From: Salegentibacter salegens
GTDB lineage: Bacteria > Bacteroidota > Bacteroidia > Flavobacteriales > Flavobacteriaceae
NCBI RefSeq assembly: GCF_900142975.1
Contig: NZ_LT670848.1
Coordinates: 3,844,001 to 3,908,000, forward strand
Direction: 5' to 3'
DNA length: 64,000 nt
The position numbers and the translations under genes were made by a program. The notes below the pieces were generated by a model. The model made no database searches. It saw nothing but the letters and a program-made list of their open reading frames with translations, and was not told where the DNA came from. Within the stretch, counting starts at the first letter, position 1, and each line of letters begins with the position of its first letter. Of the stretch, positions 25,420 through 34,959 are shown one piece after another.

Positions 25420-26445
25420 TTACAAAGTTTTCAACTTTCTGCCCGCCGCAAAGCATTCCAATAATAAATAAAACTGAAATCCGAACAATACCGAGGCAAT
25501 AACTAAATGAAGCGGTTGGGAAAGAAACGGAAAATCAAAATTATACATTGCAATTCCGGTAGTAATTTCTAATAAAAGAAAAATTATTACCCAGTTTATT
25601 TTCCCAAACTGAAGCTCGAGTTTTCGGTTTTTCCACCAAAGTACAGCGTTTACAAGAAGTACAAGAATAGAAAAACTGCGATGCACATAGAAATTTAGAT
25701 CTGGATTAGCGAGCCATAATTCTTTAGCATCGTAACCTAGTATTTTTACCTGTTCATCTACTAACTGCCTCACCTGGGTTCCTAAAACAACCTGGATAAG
25801 CGTTAAGGCAACTGCCAGGATCATTAAGTTTCTGAAACTTCTATTCGGAACCTTGTTTTTAATTTTTTCTTCAGCGATAAATAATAAATAAAGTAAGAGT
25901 GCTACAATTACCAGCGCCATCACCATATGAATGGTGATCCTAACTGGCGATAGCACCGAATAAACTACTGTTGCGCCAAGCCAGGCCTGGAATCCCATAA
26001 GGAAAACCGAAAGCCATGAGAGCAACGTAATTCTTTTTCTTTTTTTCCATTTTTTAAAGGAAAGCACGGCCATGATGAGCACGGCAAATCCCGCTACTGC
26101 TCCGGCAAGCCTGTTTATATATTCAACCCAGGTATGCGCAGGGTTAAAAATCGCATAATCGTGTTTAGTATAGGTTTCCCAATCTTCTTCGGAATAATTT
26201 TCTTCGGAAGTAAAGTCGGTTCTGGCGACTTTTAAGGTTTCATCAACGATAATTACCTGGCCTTTTTCATACTCGCGATTTGCCTGAAATTCCAATTCTG
26301 AAACTTCTGTTGGAGGAATGTAATATCCAAAACACTTTGGCCAGTCGGGACAACCCATCCCAGAGCCAGTCATTCTAACCACTGCCCCGGCAATAATCAC
26401 CAGGTAAACTAGAATGAGGGAAATTTTAACCGATTTTCTATACAT
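25420..26445 (-). CDS. ctaA: Heme A synthase, COX15/CtaA family
   Basis: Oxidises the C8 methyl of heme O to give heme A for cytochrome aa3-type oxidases. 341 residues, eight predicted membrane helices. The first helix leads into RMTGSGMGCPDWPKCFGYYIPP, the family signature. FNPAHTWVEYINRLAG, IRITIHMVMALV-type (VRITIHM), YVHRSFSILVLLV and QPLHLVIASVLFG provide the conserved heme-ligand histidines. Here the first periplasmic loop is long and acidic. Membrane protein. The start directly precedes the first helix. Confidence 0.92.
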   Translation of the reverse strand: MYRKSVKISLILVYLVIIAGAVVRMTGSGMGCPDWPKCFGYYIPPTEVSELEFQANREYEKGQVIIVDETLKVARTDFTSEENYSEEDWETYTKHDYAIFNPAHTWVEYINRLAGAVAGFAVLIMAVLSFKKWKKRKRITLLSWLSVFLMGFQAWLGATVVYSVLSPVRITIHMVMALVIVALLLYLLFIAEEKIKNKVPNRSFRNLMILAVALTLIQVVLGTQVRQLVDEQVKILGYDAKELWLANPDLNFYVHRSFSILVLLVNAVLWWKNRKLELQFGKINWVIIFLLLEITTGIAMYNFDFPFLSQPLHLVIASVLFGFQFYLLLECFAAGRKLKTL

Positions 26446-26478
26446 TTTTATTCAATCTTTATTTCTACTGCAAACTCT

Positions 26479-27912
26479 CTACTGAGACTGCCCACTGCCT
26501 ACTGATAACCCCAGTTCTTTTCCTTTTTTCAACATTAATTCTCTCGCCGCTTCGTGTTCGTTGGGAATTTCGCCTTCTAAAATTGCTTCTTTAATGGTTT
26601 CTTTTATGATTCCAATTTCCCTTGAAGGGCTTATATTAAAGGTTTTCATAATTTCTTCCCCGCTTACCGGAGGTTGAAATTGACGAACGTGGTCGCGTTC
26701 TTCCACTTCTTTCATTTTGGTGCGAACCACTTTAAAATTATTGTGATACTGTTTATAGCGCTTCGGATTTTTGGTAGTAATATCGGCCTCACATAGCGTC
26801 ATTAAATCTTCAATATCTTCTCCTGCGTCAAAAATAAGTCGACGTACGGCGGAATCGGTTACATCGTTATCTACAATAGCGATGGGGCGTGAGCTCATTA
26901 GAACCAGCTTTTGCACATATTTCATCTTATCATTTAAGGGTAGGCGAAGGCGTTTAAATAGTTTAAAAACCATTTTTGCACCAACAAACTCGTGCCCGTG
27001 GAAGGTCCACCCGATTTTCTTATGAAATTTTTTAGTTGGCGCTTTTCCAATATCGTGTAATAAAGCGGCCCATCGCAGCCAAAGATCATCGGTGTTTTCG
27101 GCAATATTATCGACCACTTCTAAAGTATGCCAAAAATTATCTTTGTGTTTTTGGCCTTCAATTTCATCTATGCCTTCCAAAGCAGTTAGTTCGGGCATGA
27201 TAATATGAAGCAAACCGGTTTTATGTAGAAGAGAGAATCCTTTTGAAGGTTTTTCAGCAAGCATAATTTTGTGAAGCTCGTCTGTGATTCTTTCGTTTGA
27301 AATTATTTTGATGCGTTTTTTGTTCCTGGTAATTGCATCTAAAGACTCTTGTTCGATCTTAAAATTTAACTGGGTTGCAAACCGAATTGCGCGAAGCATC
27401 CTTAAAGGATCATCAGAATAGGTAATATCCGGATCCAGAGGCGTTCTGATTATTTTAGAATTTAAATCTTCAATTCCGTTAAAAGGATCTAATAGATTTC
27501 CGAAACTATTTTCATTTAAACTTAATGCCAGTGCATTTATGGTGAAATCGCGACGGTTTTGATCGTCTTCCAAACTTCCGTCTTCTACCAGTGGTTTTCT
27601 ACTGTCTTTTTGATAACTTTCTTTACGGGCGCCCACAAATTCAATTTCCATATCGTAAGCCCGTAGCATTGCAGTGCCGTAGTTTTTGAAAACCTGTACT
27701 TTGGGTTTGTGAGGGAGAATTTCAGCAACTTTTCGCGCTAATGCTATTCCGCTGCCTACCGCAACAATATCAATATCTTTGGGTTCTCCACGCTGCAAAA
27801 TATGATCGCGAACAAAGCCGCCAATCACATAACTTTCAAGGTTAAGTTCTTCTGAGGCCCGGGTAATGACTCTGAAAATATTGTGGCTTAAAGCTCCTTT
27901 ATAATTCTTCAC
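26479..27912 (-). CDS. tRNA nucleotidyltransferase / poly(A) polymerase family, HD domain
   Basis: 477 residues. Nucleotidyltransferase head YVIGGFVRDHILQRGEPKDIDIV (GG and DxD motifs), the RRDFTINALA motif, and DPLRMLRAIRFATQL in the neck. The HD domain has FWHTLEVVDNIA and AALLHDIGKAPTKK. Its probable role is CCA addition to tRNA 3' ends, since it carries the class II nucleotide-specifying region, with the HD domain giving phosphohydrolase activity. Poly(A) polymerase or a partial (A- or CC-adding) activity cannot be excluded from sequence alone. Confidence 0.88.
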   Translation of the reverse strand: MKNYKGALSHNIFRVITRASEELNLESYVIGGFVRDHILQRGEPKDIDIVAVGSGIALARKVAEILPHKPKVQVFKNYGTAMLRAYDMEIEFVGARKESYQKDSRKPLVEDGSLEDDQNRRDFTINALALSLNENSFGNLLDPFNGIEDLNSKIIRTPLDPDITYSDDPLRMLRAIRFATQLNFKIEQESLDAITRNKKRIKIISNERITDELHKIMLAEKPSKGFSLLHKTGLLHIIMPELTALEGIDEIEGQKHKDNFWHTLEVVDNIAENTDDLWLRWAALLHDIGKAPTKKFHKKIGWTFHGHEFVGAKMVFKLFKRLRLPLNDKMKYVQKLVLMSSRPIAIVDNDVTDSAVRRLIFDAGEDIEDLMTLCEADITTKNPKRYKQYHNNFKVVRTKMKEVEERDHVRQFQPPVSGEEIMKTFNISPSREIGIIKETIKEAILEGEIPNEHEAARELMLKKGKELGLSVGSGQSQ

Positions 27913-28248
27913 TATTGTAATTTCTTTTTTTAAGTTCTAACCACGAATTCACAAGTAAAATTTTGGGCAAGCCTGTGCTTTTATGAGACCAAACAAGTTC
28001 CTAAAACCTATGAGGTTTGAATTATTTAGTTCTGCTTTAGAACAGCTATTACATTTTAAGATTTATTCCTATCTCAAATTAAATCGTCACCCTGAACTTG
28101 TTTCAGGATCTAAGCTGAGCTGTAATACTATAATGTTAGATGCTGAAACGAGTTCAGCATGACGATCTAAATAATATGTTTAACTTATAATTGCGTCGCC
28201 AGATTAAACTAAAGCCAATTATATCAAATAGGTTCGTGGCGAACCAAC
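27913..28248. repeat. Gap with two CTGAAC-type repeats
   Basis: No gene in 336 bases. CGTCACCCTGAACTTG..CAGGATCTAAG at 28085-28115 and ATGTTAGATGCTGAAACG..TCAGCATGACG at 28132-28164, facing each other. A weak CCTAAAACCTATGAGGTTT relic lies at about 27999-28018. The remainder is AT-rich without recognisable signal. Confidence 0.65.
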
Positions 28249-28818
28249 TTACTTCCTAATCACTTTTACCTTTCCATCATTGCTTAATTTAATGATGGCG
28301 GAAGGTTTGGCCGATTTTTTATTTTTTTGCAAATTTACTACATAGTCTACACCTTCTAAAATTTCGGGACTTATTTCAGCAAAGGATTCGGGTGTTTTTT
28401 CACCACTAATATTGGCTGATGTAGATACGATTGGTTTTCTAAATCTTTTTGCCAAATCATTGCTGAATTTATCCTTGGAAACTCTTATCGCTAAAGAATT
28501 ATCAGCTGCGATAAGGTTCTCGGCAACCCGAATAGGATCGTCATAGATAATCGTAGTGGGTTTGCGGGCAAATTTTAGAATATCGTAAGCAACTTCAGGT
28601 ACGTCTTCAACAAATTGATTCAGCATTTTATAATCTGAAACCAGGCAAATCAGCGCCTGACTTTCCTTTCGTTTTTTAAGAGCATAAACTTTCTCAACCG
28701 CTTCGGCATTTGTGGCGTCACAGCCAATTCCCCAAACCGTATCGGTAGGGTAGAGTATAAGTCCGCCGCGTTTTAAAGTAGCAAGGGCGTTTTGCATTTC
28801 GGTTTTAATATCTTCCAT
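28249..28818 (-). CDS. L-threonylcarbamoyladenylate synthase, Sua5/YciO/YrdC family
   Basis: Makes threonylcarbamoyl-AMP for the t6A37 modification of ANN-decoding tRNAs. 189 residues, YrdC domain only, no Sua5 C-terminal domain. GGLILYPTDTVWGIGCDATN holds the ATP/threonine pocket; ALKKRKESQALICLV has the conserved KxR; PTTIIYDD, LAIRVSKD and IVSTSANISGEKTP close the site. Overlaps the glycosyltransferase upstream by 14 bases, so the two are translationally coupled. Confidence 0.92.
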   Translation of the reverse strand: MEDIKTEMQNALATLKRGGLILYPTDTVWGIGCDATNAEAVEKVYALKKRKESQALICLVSDYKMLNQFVEDVPEVAYDILKFARKPTTIIYDDPIRVAENLIAADNSLAIRVSKDKFSNDLAKRFRKPIVSTSANISGEKTPESFAEISPEILEGVDYVVNLQKNKKSAKPSAIIKLSNDGKVKVIRK

Positions 28819-29920
28819 AAAGGACGTTTTTGTATTCTTGTAGTGTTTGTTGGGCCATTTGTTTTGTGGTAAAATTTTCTACCAGGTTTTTATAGCCATT
28901 TTTAGTAAAACGAGAAATTAGTTCATGGTTTTTTTCTAAAAAAAGGATGTGTTCAGCCAATTTTTCAGCATCAAAAGTATTGGCTAAAAGCCCATTTTCC
29001 ATATGGGTCACAATTTCGGGAATTCCGCCCACATTTGTAGCGATTACAGGAACTTTGTGGTAAAAAGCTTCATAGATAACATTAGGCAGACCTTCCATCT
29101 TAGAGGTTAAAAGGAAATAATTAAAAACTTTAAAAAACCTTGACGCATTGTTTTTAAAGCCGTAACATTTAACATGATTCTCTAATTTTAGTTCTTTAAG
29201 CTTTTTTAATAAATGCGGTGTTTCCCTAAAATAAAATCCAATTTGTACAAAATATAGATCCTTTCGGTTTTTGGTATACACTAAGTGGTGAGCAACCTTT
29301 AAAAAGGTTTCCAGGTCTTTTGGCCAAATATGGTTAGCAATGTTACCAATAATTGTTTTTTCTTTCGGAATATTCAATTCAGCTAAAAGCTCCTCTCTGG
29401 TGTTCTTAAATTGCTCCCTTTCCGATCTAAATCCGTGGTATATTTTAATAAGTTTTGAAGGCTCATTTATATGTTCTGCAATTACACTTTTACTTTTTTC
29501 GGAAACGCAAAGTATCTTTTTAATTTTTGGATAGTTGTATTTATAAAGAGTACGTTTTCTATCTCTAATAGGAAAAGATGTCTTTTTGCTGAAAATGAAA
29601 GGTGGGAGCGCAATAAATTTATCTGAAATTACCGCAAAAGCAAGTGCAGTAGGATCGTGAATATGTATAATGTCAATTTTTTTTTCTTTAACCAGTGTGA
29701 TTAATTTAATGACATAGCGCAAATCAAAATTGGTTAGAATGGGCGCGGTAGTATAAGTCAGCTTACTTCTTTCAAGGCTTTTTTCAAACAAATCGCCTTT
29801 TTTACATAAAATAATATTATTTACCTCGGGATTTGATTCTGCCAGTTCTAAACATAAGTTTTCGATATGTTTTTCCCCACCACCCCAGTTTCTAACAGCC
29901 GATAGATGGAGAATATTCAT
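28805..29920 (-). CDS. Glycosyltransferase family 4
   Basis: 371 residues, GT-B fold. N-terminal AVRNWGGGEKHIENLCLELA (glycine-rich acceptor loop). C-terminal IIGNIANHIWPKDLETFLKVA and FFKVFNYFLLTSKMEGLPNVIYEAFYHKVPVIATNVGGIPEI carry the EX7E nucleotide-sugar motif. Acts on lipid-linked or LPS-type glycans at the inner membrane. First gene of a cluster of glycan genes running to 36.8 kb, on the same strand as the next two transferases. Confidence 0.92.
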   Translation of the reverse strand: MNILHLSAVRNWGGGEKHIENLCLELAESNPEVNNIILCKKGDLFEKSLERSKLTYTTAPILTNFDLRYVIKLITLVKEKKIDIIHIHDPTALAFAVISDKFIALPPFIFSKKTSFPIRDRKRTLYKYNYPKIKKILCVSEKSKSVIAEHINEPSKLIKIYHGFRSEREQFKNTREELLAELNIPKEKTIIGNIANHIWPKDLETFLKVAHHLVYTKNRKDLYFVQIGFYFRETPHLLKKLKELKLENHVKCYGFKNNASRFFKVFNYFLLTSKMEGLPNVIYEAFYHKVPVIATNVGGIPEIVTHMENGLLANTFDAEKLAEHILFLEKNHELISRFTKNGYKNLVENFTTKQMAQQTLQEYKNVLYGRY

Positions 29921-30061
29921 ACTTTTTCTTTGATTATCTGGGATGAAATTAATGACAAAACTATGGTAAAAATTACAAATATTTTAAAGCATACTTGTGA
30001 AGTTGATATTAGCCGTTAAAACTAGCTTTTATTCTGTTTTTAAAAACCTGATAAAGAGGTA

Positions 30062-30808
30062 CTATTTCTCCTCGGAATTTTGGTCTTTTGCACCCCAATG
30101 TGTTGGTGCTTCTAAAGATTTTATATAATATTCTTCTTCTGCAGAAAGCTTAGCCGAGTTTACATACCAGGGAAGATGATGGCATTGATATGGCCAACCG
30201 GTACGCAGCATTTCCATAGATCCATCCCGTTTTCCTCTTTTTGAAAACGGCCGATAAAGCGCAAAGGTGGTGTCTATTGGGGCGATGAATACATTTTTTT
30301 CTTTTGGGTTTTGATAAAATTTAGATTCCCAATCTATAACTTCTTTCTTGAAATGATAGGTATTGGGTAAATCGTCAATTTTTAGGGAAAATCCCACTTT
30401 ATGAACTTTAGGATATTTTTTTAGCAGATTATAAAAAGTTTTCAGGAAATCATCAGGACAATCTTCTACCAGGCTTAAATCGGAATCGGTATAGCAATAA
30501 TACCCCTGAAAAAACCTGTACCATAAACCACTACGCCAAAGCGCTTTAAAACCAATATTCTTTTTTAACCTGTATACCCGGTAAGGGCAGACCTTGTAGT
30601 AATCGAGAAGGGGAGGATAGGTAGATTTATTATCTATTATATGAATGTTGTAATAACCACGTTTTTCAAGATCGGAAATCAATTTTTTTAAGGTGGAGAC
30701 CCGATTATAATTATTTATAATAATGGGAATTTGTTTAAAGTCTTTAGTTGCTGAACCAAAGATAGTTTCAAAAAAACGTCGTATTTTTTCTTTAAAAACC
30801 TGGGCCAT
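30062..30808 (-). CDS. Family 2-like glycosyltransferase
   Basis: 248 residues. IPIIINNYNRVSTLKKLISDLEKRGYYNIHIIDNKST is a GT-A nucleotide-binding start, and CYTDSDLSLVEDCPDDF carries a DxD motif for the metal-sugar nucleotide. The remaining part (FALYRPFSKRGKRDGSMEMLRTGWPYQCHHLPWY) resembles small Bacteroidota GTs of uncertain linkage. Starts 3 bases from the next gene upstream, so an operon with the DUF5672 gene. No membrane segments. Confidence 0.8.
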   Translation of the reverse strand: MAQVFKEKIRRFFETIFGSATKDFKQIPIIINNYNRVSTLKKLISDLEKRGYYNIHIIDNKSTYPPLLDYYKVCPYRVYRLKKNIGFKALWRSGLWYRFFQGYYCYTDSDLSLVEDCPDDFLKTFYNLLKKYPKVHKVGFSLKIDDLPNTYHFKKEVIDWESKFYQNPKEKNVFIAPIDTTFALYRPFSKRGKRDGSMEMLRTGWPYQCHHLPWYVNSAKLSAEEEYYIKSLEAPTHWGAKDQNSEEK

Positions 30809-30811
30809 ATC

Positions 30812-31573
30812 CTATTTCTTTTGAAATTCTTTTTTAATTATAGGCTTCCAGAAATCAATAACCTTAGGTTTATTAAATCCGTGGCATCCAAATGGTAATT
30901 CGCCTCTATTTATTTTAAATCCAATTTTTGGTTTTCTATCCAGGGCAAATTCAGCAGCTATTTTAAAATCTGGGATGCTGAATTCGGGGAAGTGTTCAGG
31001 AACTCTTAAAGACCAAAATACGTCTTCAATAGCATAAATTTTATCTTTTTTCTCAAGCTGCTTTTCAATTAAAGGCTCAAGTTCTTTAGAAATTTGATAA
31101 AAGCTTTGTGTTTTGCGCAGAGATAAACCTCCATTTCCCACCTTGTAAAAAATGGGTTCCCTTTTTTTCTTCTTTTTAGACTGAAAAGGTTTCAGGATTT
31201 TGGAAGTGAGGTTATCTGTAGCCAGCCAGGGCGCGCCAATATAGTCGTAACCTTGATTTGACCATTTTTCTAATTCATTTTTAAAGATAAACACGTCTAA
31301 TTGATGAATTAAAATATAATGATAAGCTAAAAAGCGTTCGTAAAAATGAGACGCTAACATAAGGCTGTTATAACCAAAAATATCTTTAAAATAATGAGCT
31401 TCAAATTCTTCAAAAATCAGCTTGTAATTGTTGAATGACTGTTTATTAAAACCTTTGGGGCAAACAATAATAATTGGGAAATCGCCTAGAACTTTTAAGC
31501 ATTGCTTAAACGAAATCTCTTCCGTTTCAGACATTTTTTGTTTGTAGACAGGAATAACAACAGCGGTCTTCAT
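30812..31573 (-). CDS. DUF5672 family protein (probable glycosyltransferase)
   Basis: 253 residues. VVIPVYKQKMSETEEISFKQCLKVLGDFPIIIV at the start and YHYILIHQLDVFIFKNELEKW..YDYIGAPW in the middle are the DUF5672 pattern; QLDVF takes the place of a DxD. GNGGLSLRKTQSF and AIEDVFWSLRVPEHF contain the conserved acceptor and catalytic acid. The family accompanies LPS and capsule loci. Start ATG preceded by a clean intergenic promoter region. Confidence 0.85.
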   Translation of the reverse strand: MKTAVVIPVYKQKMSETEEISFKQCLKVLGDFPIIIVCPKGFNKQSFNNYKLIFEEFEAHYFKDIFGYNSLMLASHFYERFLAYHYILIHQLDVFIFKNELEKWSNQGYDYIGAPWLATDNLTSKILKPFQSKKKKKREPIFYKVGNGGLSLRKTQSFYQISKELEPLIEKQLEKKDKIYAIEDVFWSLRVPEHFPEFSIPDFKIAAEFALDRKPKIGFKINRGELPFGCHGFNKPKVIDFWKPIIKKEFQKK

Positions 31574-31716
31574 TGCGTTTTTTAATCTTTAGATGCGAAT
31601 ATAATATTAAATTCGTAGTTTAATTGCTCTAAAGGCCATCCCGGTTAATCTAATATATTCTTTGAATTTGAAATCAATAAAAACAGCGCATCTATATAAT
31701 ATTCCCTTGCTCTTTA

Positions 31717-31738
31717 TACTTTTGGATATATTATATCC
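31717..31738 (+). promoter_or_regulatory. Candidate promoter with palindrome upstream of the WaaP-like gene
   Basis: TACTTTTG (31717-31724) fits the -7 consensus. It runs into a perfect inverted repeat GGATATA-T-TATATCC at 31724-31738, where transcription would begin. The palindrome might be an operator or form a 5' stem. No -33 TTG at standard distance. Confidence 0.4.
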
Positions 31739-31778
31739 TAAATTTGTCGCTATTGCGAGCATAGCTTAATTAGTTTCT

Positions 31779-32522
31779 ATGAAAATTATAACTTCTGAAA
31801 ATTACCGGCATCTTAGGGCAGATATTAAAAATTTAATTCAAAATTTTAATGAAACCGGCGATATGCTGGTAGACGGGAAGCGTAATAAGCTTAAATTATT
31901 TGAACTGGAAGGAATTAAGATTAATGTAAAATCTTTTAAAATTCCCAATACGGTTAATAAAATAGCTTATCGTTTTTTTAGAAAATCCAAAGCCGAACGT
32001 TCCTTTAAATACGCTGAGTATTTACTAAGCAAAAACGTGGGTACTCCGCAGCCTATAGCTTATGTGGAAGAAACTGTTGCTTTTTCCTTTTTACGAAGTT
32101 TCTATTTGAGTGAGCAGTTAGATTACGATTTAAGTTTTAGAGAAATAGATTTAAGTAAACCCGGTCACGAAGCCATTTTAAAGGCTTTCACCCGGTTTAT
32201 TTTTGAACTTCACGAAAAAGAAATAGAGTTTTTAGATAATTCTCCCGGCAATACATTAATCCGCTTAAATGGCGGAAAGCCTAAATTTTTTCTAGTAGAT
32301 TTAAATAGAATGAATTTTAAAGCTCTTAATTTTTCAGAGCGAATGAGAAATTTCTCGCGGTTAACCCAGGATAAGGAGGTAGTGAGAATTATGGCCATTG
32401 AATATGCGAAGCACATTAATAAAAATAAAGACGAAGTATTTGAAAAGATGTGGTTCTATATTAAGAAATTCCAGGAGGGATTTCTTCGAAAAAAAGCATT
32501 TAAGAAAAAATTCAAACTATAA
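31779..32522 (+). CDS. LPS kinase-like protein (Kdo/WaaP family)
   Basis: 247 residues of the small protein-kinase-like fold that phosphorylates LPS core sugars. VKSFKIPNTVNKIAYRFFRKSKAERSF has the ATP-site Lys; EQLDYDL the hinge; FLDNSPGNTLI supplies catalytic Asp153 and Asn158; FFLVDLNRM gives metal-binding Asp174. The His usually two residues before the catalytic Asp is Phe here. C-terminal tail very basic, fitting membrane association. Followed after 23 bases by the rhamnosyltransferase-like gene on the same strand. Confidence 0.82.
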   Translation: MKIITSENYRHLRADIKNLIQNFNETGDMLVDGKRNKLKLFELEGIKINVKSFKIPNTVNKIAYRFFRKSKAERSFKYAEYLLSKNVGTPQPIAYVEETVAFSFLRSFYLSEQLDYDLSFREIDLSKPGHEAILKAFTRFIFELHEKEIEFLDNSPGNTLIRLNGGKPKFFLVDLNRMNFKALNFSERMRNFSRLTQDKEVVRIMAIEYAKHINKNKDEVFEKMWFYIKKFQEGFLRKKAFKKKFKL

Positions 32523-32545
32523 AGAATCATTTACAATTTAAAATT

Positions 32546-33391
32546 ATGTTTCAACATTATATTCTTACCCGCTTTAATTTGCGAGCCGAAGATTGGACTA
32601 CCACAAAAAACAACGAAAAAGTACTTACTGAAGAATGGTTAGAAGAACGTTTTGATTTATTCGAAAATTACTGTTTTACCTCGGTAAAAAATCAAACCAA
32701 TCAAAACTTTAAATGGTTAGTTTTCTTTGATATTAATACCCCTGAAGTTTATAAGCAAAAAGTAGAAAATTATAGAAAAACTTACGAGAATTTCCTTCCA
32801 TTTTTTATTGATGGAATGAATAATTTTTTACCCGAGATGCTAAATAATATTAATAAACTCGATTCTAAGGAATATATAATTACCTCTCGTCTTGATAACG
32901 ACGATTGTATTCACGAGAATTATACCGAGGTTATTCAAAGTTATTTTAATAATCAAGATCACCAGGCCCTTGATATAATTGATGGCTATACCTTAGAAAC
33001 AGGAAAAAGCACGCGTTTAGGTGTGTTAACGAAATTGAATAACCCTTTTATTAGCCTTATAGAAAAGAAAGATAATTTTAAAACGGTTTGGTTTCGAAAA
33101 CGTCATGGTTCCTGGAAATATGAAAAAAACATGACCAGGATTAGAAACCAGAGGCTCTGGTTAAGTATTATTCATTCTAAAAATAAAGTGAATAGATTCT
33201 CGGGCTATGGAAATATAGACCCTAAAAAACTTTATGAATTCCATATTTCAAAAGAGCAAACTGCAGAAATTTTGGATCGTCTAGTGCCCTTTAATTCCTG
33301 GAGATTTTTAAGCTTTAAAAACAGGGTGAAGTTAACAAGTAAACAATATTATAAAGATTTTAAATCTTTTATTGGAGTTTATAAAAAATAA
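32546..33391 (+). CDS. Putative rhamnosyltransferase-like glycosyltransferase
   Basis: 281 residues. FQHYILTRFNLR at the start, FENYCFTSVKNQTNQNFKWLVFFD, YIITSRLDNDDCIHENY (DxDD metal site) and SWKYEKNMTRIRNQRLWLSIIH match the Rhamno_transf family (GT-A like). Probably adds a sugar to LPS or exopolysaccharide; the rhamnose assignment is only the family name. In a two-gene plus-strand unit with the kinase-like gene, opposite to the other glycan genes. Confidence 0.8.
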   Translation: MFQHYILTRFNLRAEDWTTTKNNEKVLTEEWLEERFDLFENYCFTSVKNQTNQNFKWLVFFDINTPEVYKQKVENYRKTYENFLPFFIDGMNNFLPEMLNNINKLDSKEYIITSRLDNDDCIHENYTEVIQSYFNNQDHQALDIIDGYTLETGKSTRLGVLTKLNNPFISLIEKKDNFKTVWFRKRHGSWKYEKNMTRIRNQRLWLSIIHSKNKVNRFSGYGNIDPKKLYEFHISKEQTAEILDRLVPFNSWRFLSFKNRVKLTSKQYYKDFKSFIGVYKK

Positions 33392-33509
33392 AAATTAGTA
33401 GATTTTTTGGTCGGTTTTATCTATGAGTTTGCCGGGCTCAATCCTTTTTTTAGTAAGCCTAAGTTGCAGGAAATAATCAAAGAAAAGTGGCGGGAAATTA
33501 AGCTCTCAA

Positions 33510-34541
33510 TTAAAATTTGAAATAGCCCAGTTTTTTTCGCATCTTATATTTTCTGATTAAGTTGAGTGGTTTTTTTTTAAGATGTGACCTGTCTTTATGT
33601 AAAAATTCAATACAGGAATCAAGCACTCTTTCACTTGAATTACCATCTCTATATGGATGCGAATAATCGGCAAATGTTTTAATTTCTTCCATTAAATATG
33701 CAGGTTTAGAAACTGCTTTTTTTAAGGCAGGTTCAATTTCTGAAACCTTGGAAATATCTATTAAATATGGTCCGGGCATATTATTTTTAAAAGTAATCAC
33801 GGGCTTTTCCTGAATAAGGAATTCAATAAGAGCAGAAGTCGTATCGGCAAACATTACATCAGCCTTTTTAAATAGCGGGACGAGGTTTGTAGTATCATAA
33901 AACCTGAAATTCTCATTCTCCAGCGCTTTAAATTTCCTATAGACTTCCTTGCTTAATTTTGGATGTAAAACAGCCATAAATTTCCAACGATTTGTTTTAG
34001 AAAGTCTTTCAATTTCGGCTACTACTGCTTCGTTTAAGGCCAGGCTGTATTGTTTAGTAAAGGTTGAAGCAATTAAAACAACCGGTTTTTCATTGGTGGT
34101 TGGCTCTAGCGGAAACAAAGGGTCTAACTTAGACCAGCCGGTTTCTATAACTTCAAAGTTTTTGTGCTTTCGTTGTTTTTCCTGAAATGGAATAGTGCTG
34201 GATGGCCCCTGGGTACAATAAAGATCAAAAAAACCACGAATTTTAAACTGATCGGTACCTTTTCTTTTATTGGCAGGAAAACCGTGAAAAACCTGCACTT
34301 TTATTCCGGGTATAAAATCAGCTACACTATCCGTTATAGTAAGGACCACATCTGGATTGTACAAAACGGCATCGTTTACTTCAGGTAATAATTCTCCATT
34401 TTTTGGAAAATATTCTTTGGTTTCTTTTACATCGCAAAACCATTTGACTTCATACCCACGCTTCATGATTTCTTCCTGAAGGGGAGCACCTATTGGTAAA
34501 GCGTAAGGATAGCTTATATAAATTAAGAATCGATACTTCAT
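33510..34541 (-). CDS. CDP-glycerol glycerophosphotransferase family protein
   Basis: 343 residues, GT-B-like. VKVQVFHGFPANKRKG-type segment (KVQVFHGFPANK), GFFDLYCTQGPSST, IETGWSKLDPLFP, LIASTFTKQYSLAL, FMAVLHPKLSKEVY and KADVMFADTTSALIEFLIQEKPVITF are the pattern of TagB/TagF-type enzymes. In Gram-negatives these add phospho-polyols to surface glycans. Its start overlaps by 4 bases the stop of the disrupted GT9 gene, so it lay downstream in that operon and may have lost its promoter to the IS insertion. Confidence 0.82.
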   Translation of the reverse strand: MKYRFLIYISYPYALPIGAPLQEEIMKRGYEVKWFCDVKETKEYFPKNGELLPEVNDAVLYNPDVVLTITDSVADFIPGIKVQVFHGFPANKRKGTDQFKIRGFFDLYCTQGPSSTIPFQEKQRKHKNFEVIETGWSKLDPLFPLEPTTNEKPVVLIASTFTKQYSLALNEAVVAEIERLSKTNRWKFMAVLHPKLSKEVYRKFKALENENFRFYDTTNLVPLFKKADVMFADTTSALIEFLIQEKPVITFKNNMPGPYLIDISKVSEIEPALKKAVSKPAYLMEEIKTFADYSHPYRDGNSSERVLDSCIEFLHKDRSHLKKKPLNLIRKYKMRKKLGYFKF

Positions 34542-34959
34542 TTTTTAAGTCTTTCCAAAAATTTATTTAGCCCGGGTTTTATATAACTGGGTTTAAATTT
34601 ATCGTAGAGAAACGAGGTCTTTTTTCTAATTTTCTTTTTAGAGCACTGTTTAAAATCTTCAGGCATAAAATCTTCCAGGTGCACAGAAACTTGTGATACT
34701 CCATCATCGTATATACTCCAGTTTTGCTTTTTTACCGATGGTGAGAAAATTGCGAAAGTAGGAATATTTAATGCTTTGGCCATATTTACCGCACCACCTT
34801 CATTACCAATTAGTGCGGTGCAAAAAGAACTTAAAGCCATAAATTCCCGAAGGCTTTTTCCCAATATATCTAAATGAATAGCTTGTTGGGTAAGTGGGGT
34901 GCAAAGATTGTAGGTATCTAAAGCTTTTTTTTCTTGTGATGGGATATAATTAAATATAA
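34538..34959 (-). pseudogene. Glycosyltransferase family 9 (heptosyltransferase-like), 3' part split by IS
   Basis: Downstream piece of a heptosyltransferase-type gene. Contains FNYIPSQEKKALDTYN, LREFMALSSFCTALIGNEGGAVNMAKALNIPTFAIFSPSV, the second GT-B domain with the ADP-heptose-type GNEGG motif. No start of its own apart from a chance ATG inside the IS end. Joined to the 5' part at 36194-36841 with one copy of the direct repeat removed, it gives 1065 bases, a 354-residue protein, in frame through AGNLIFNYIPS. Confidence 0.85.
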
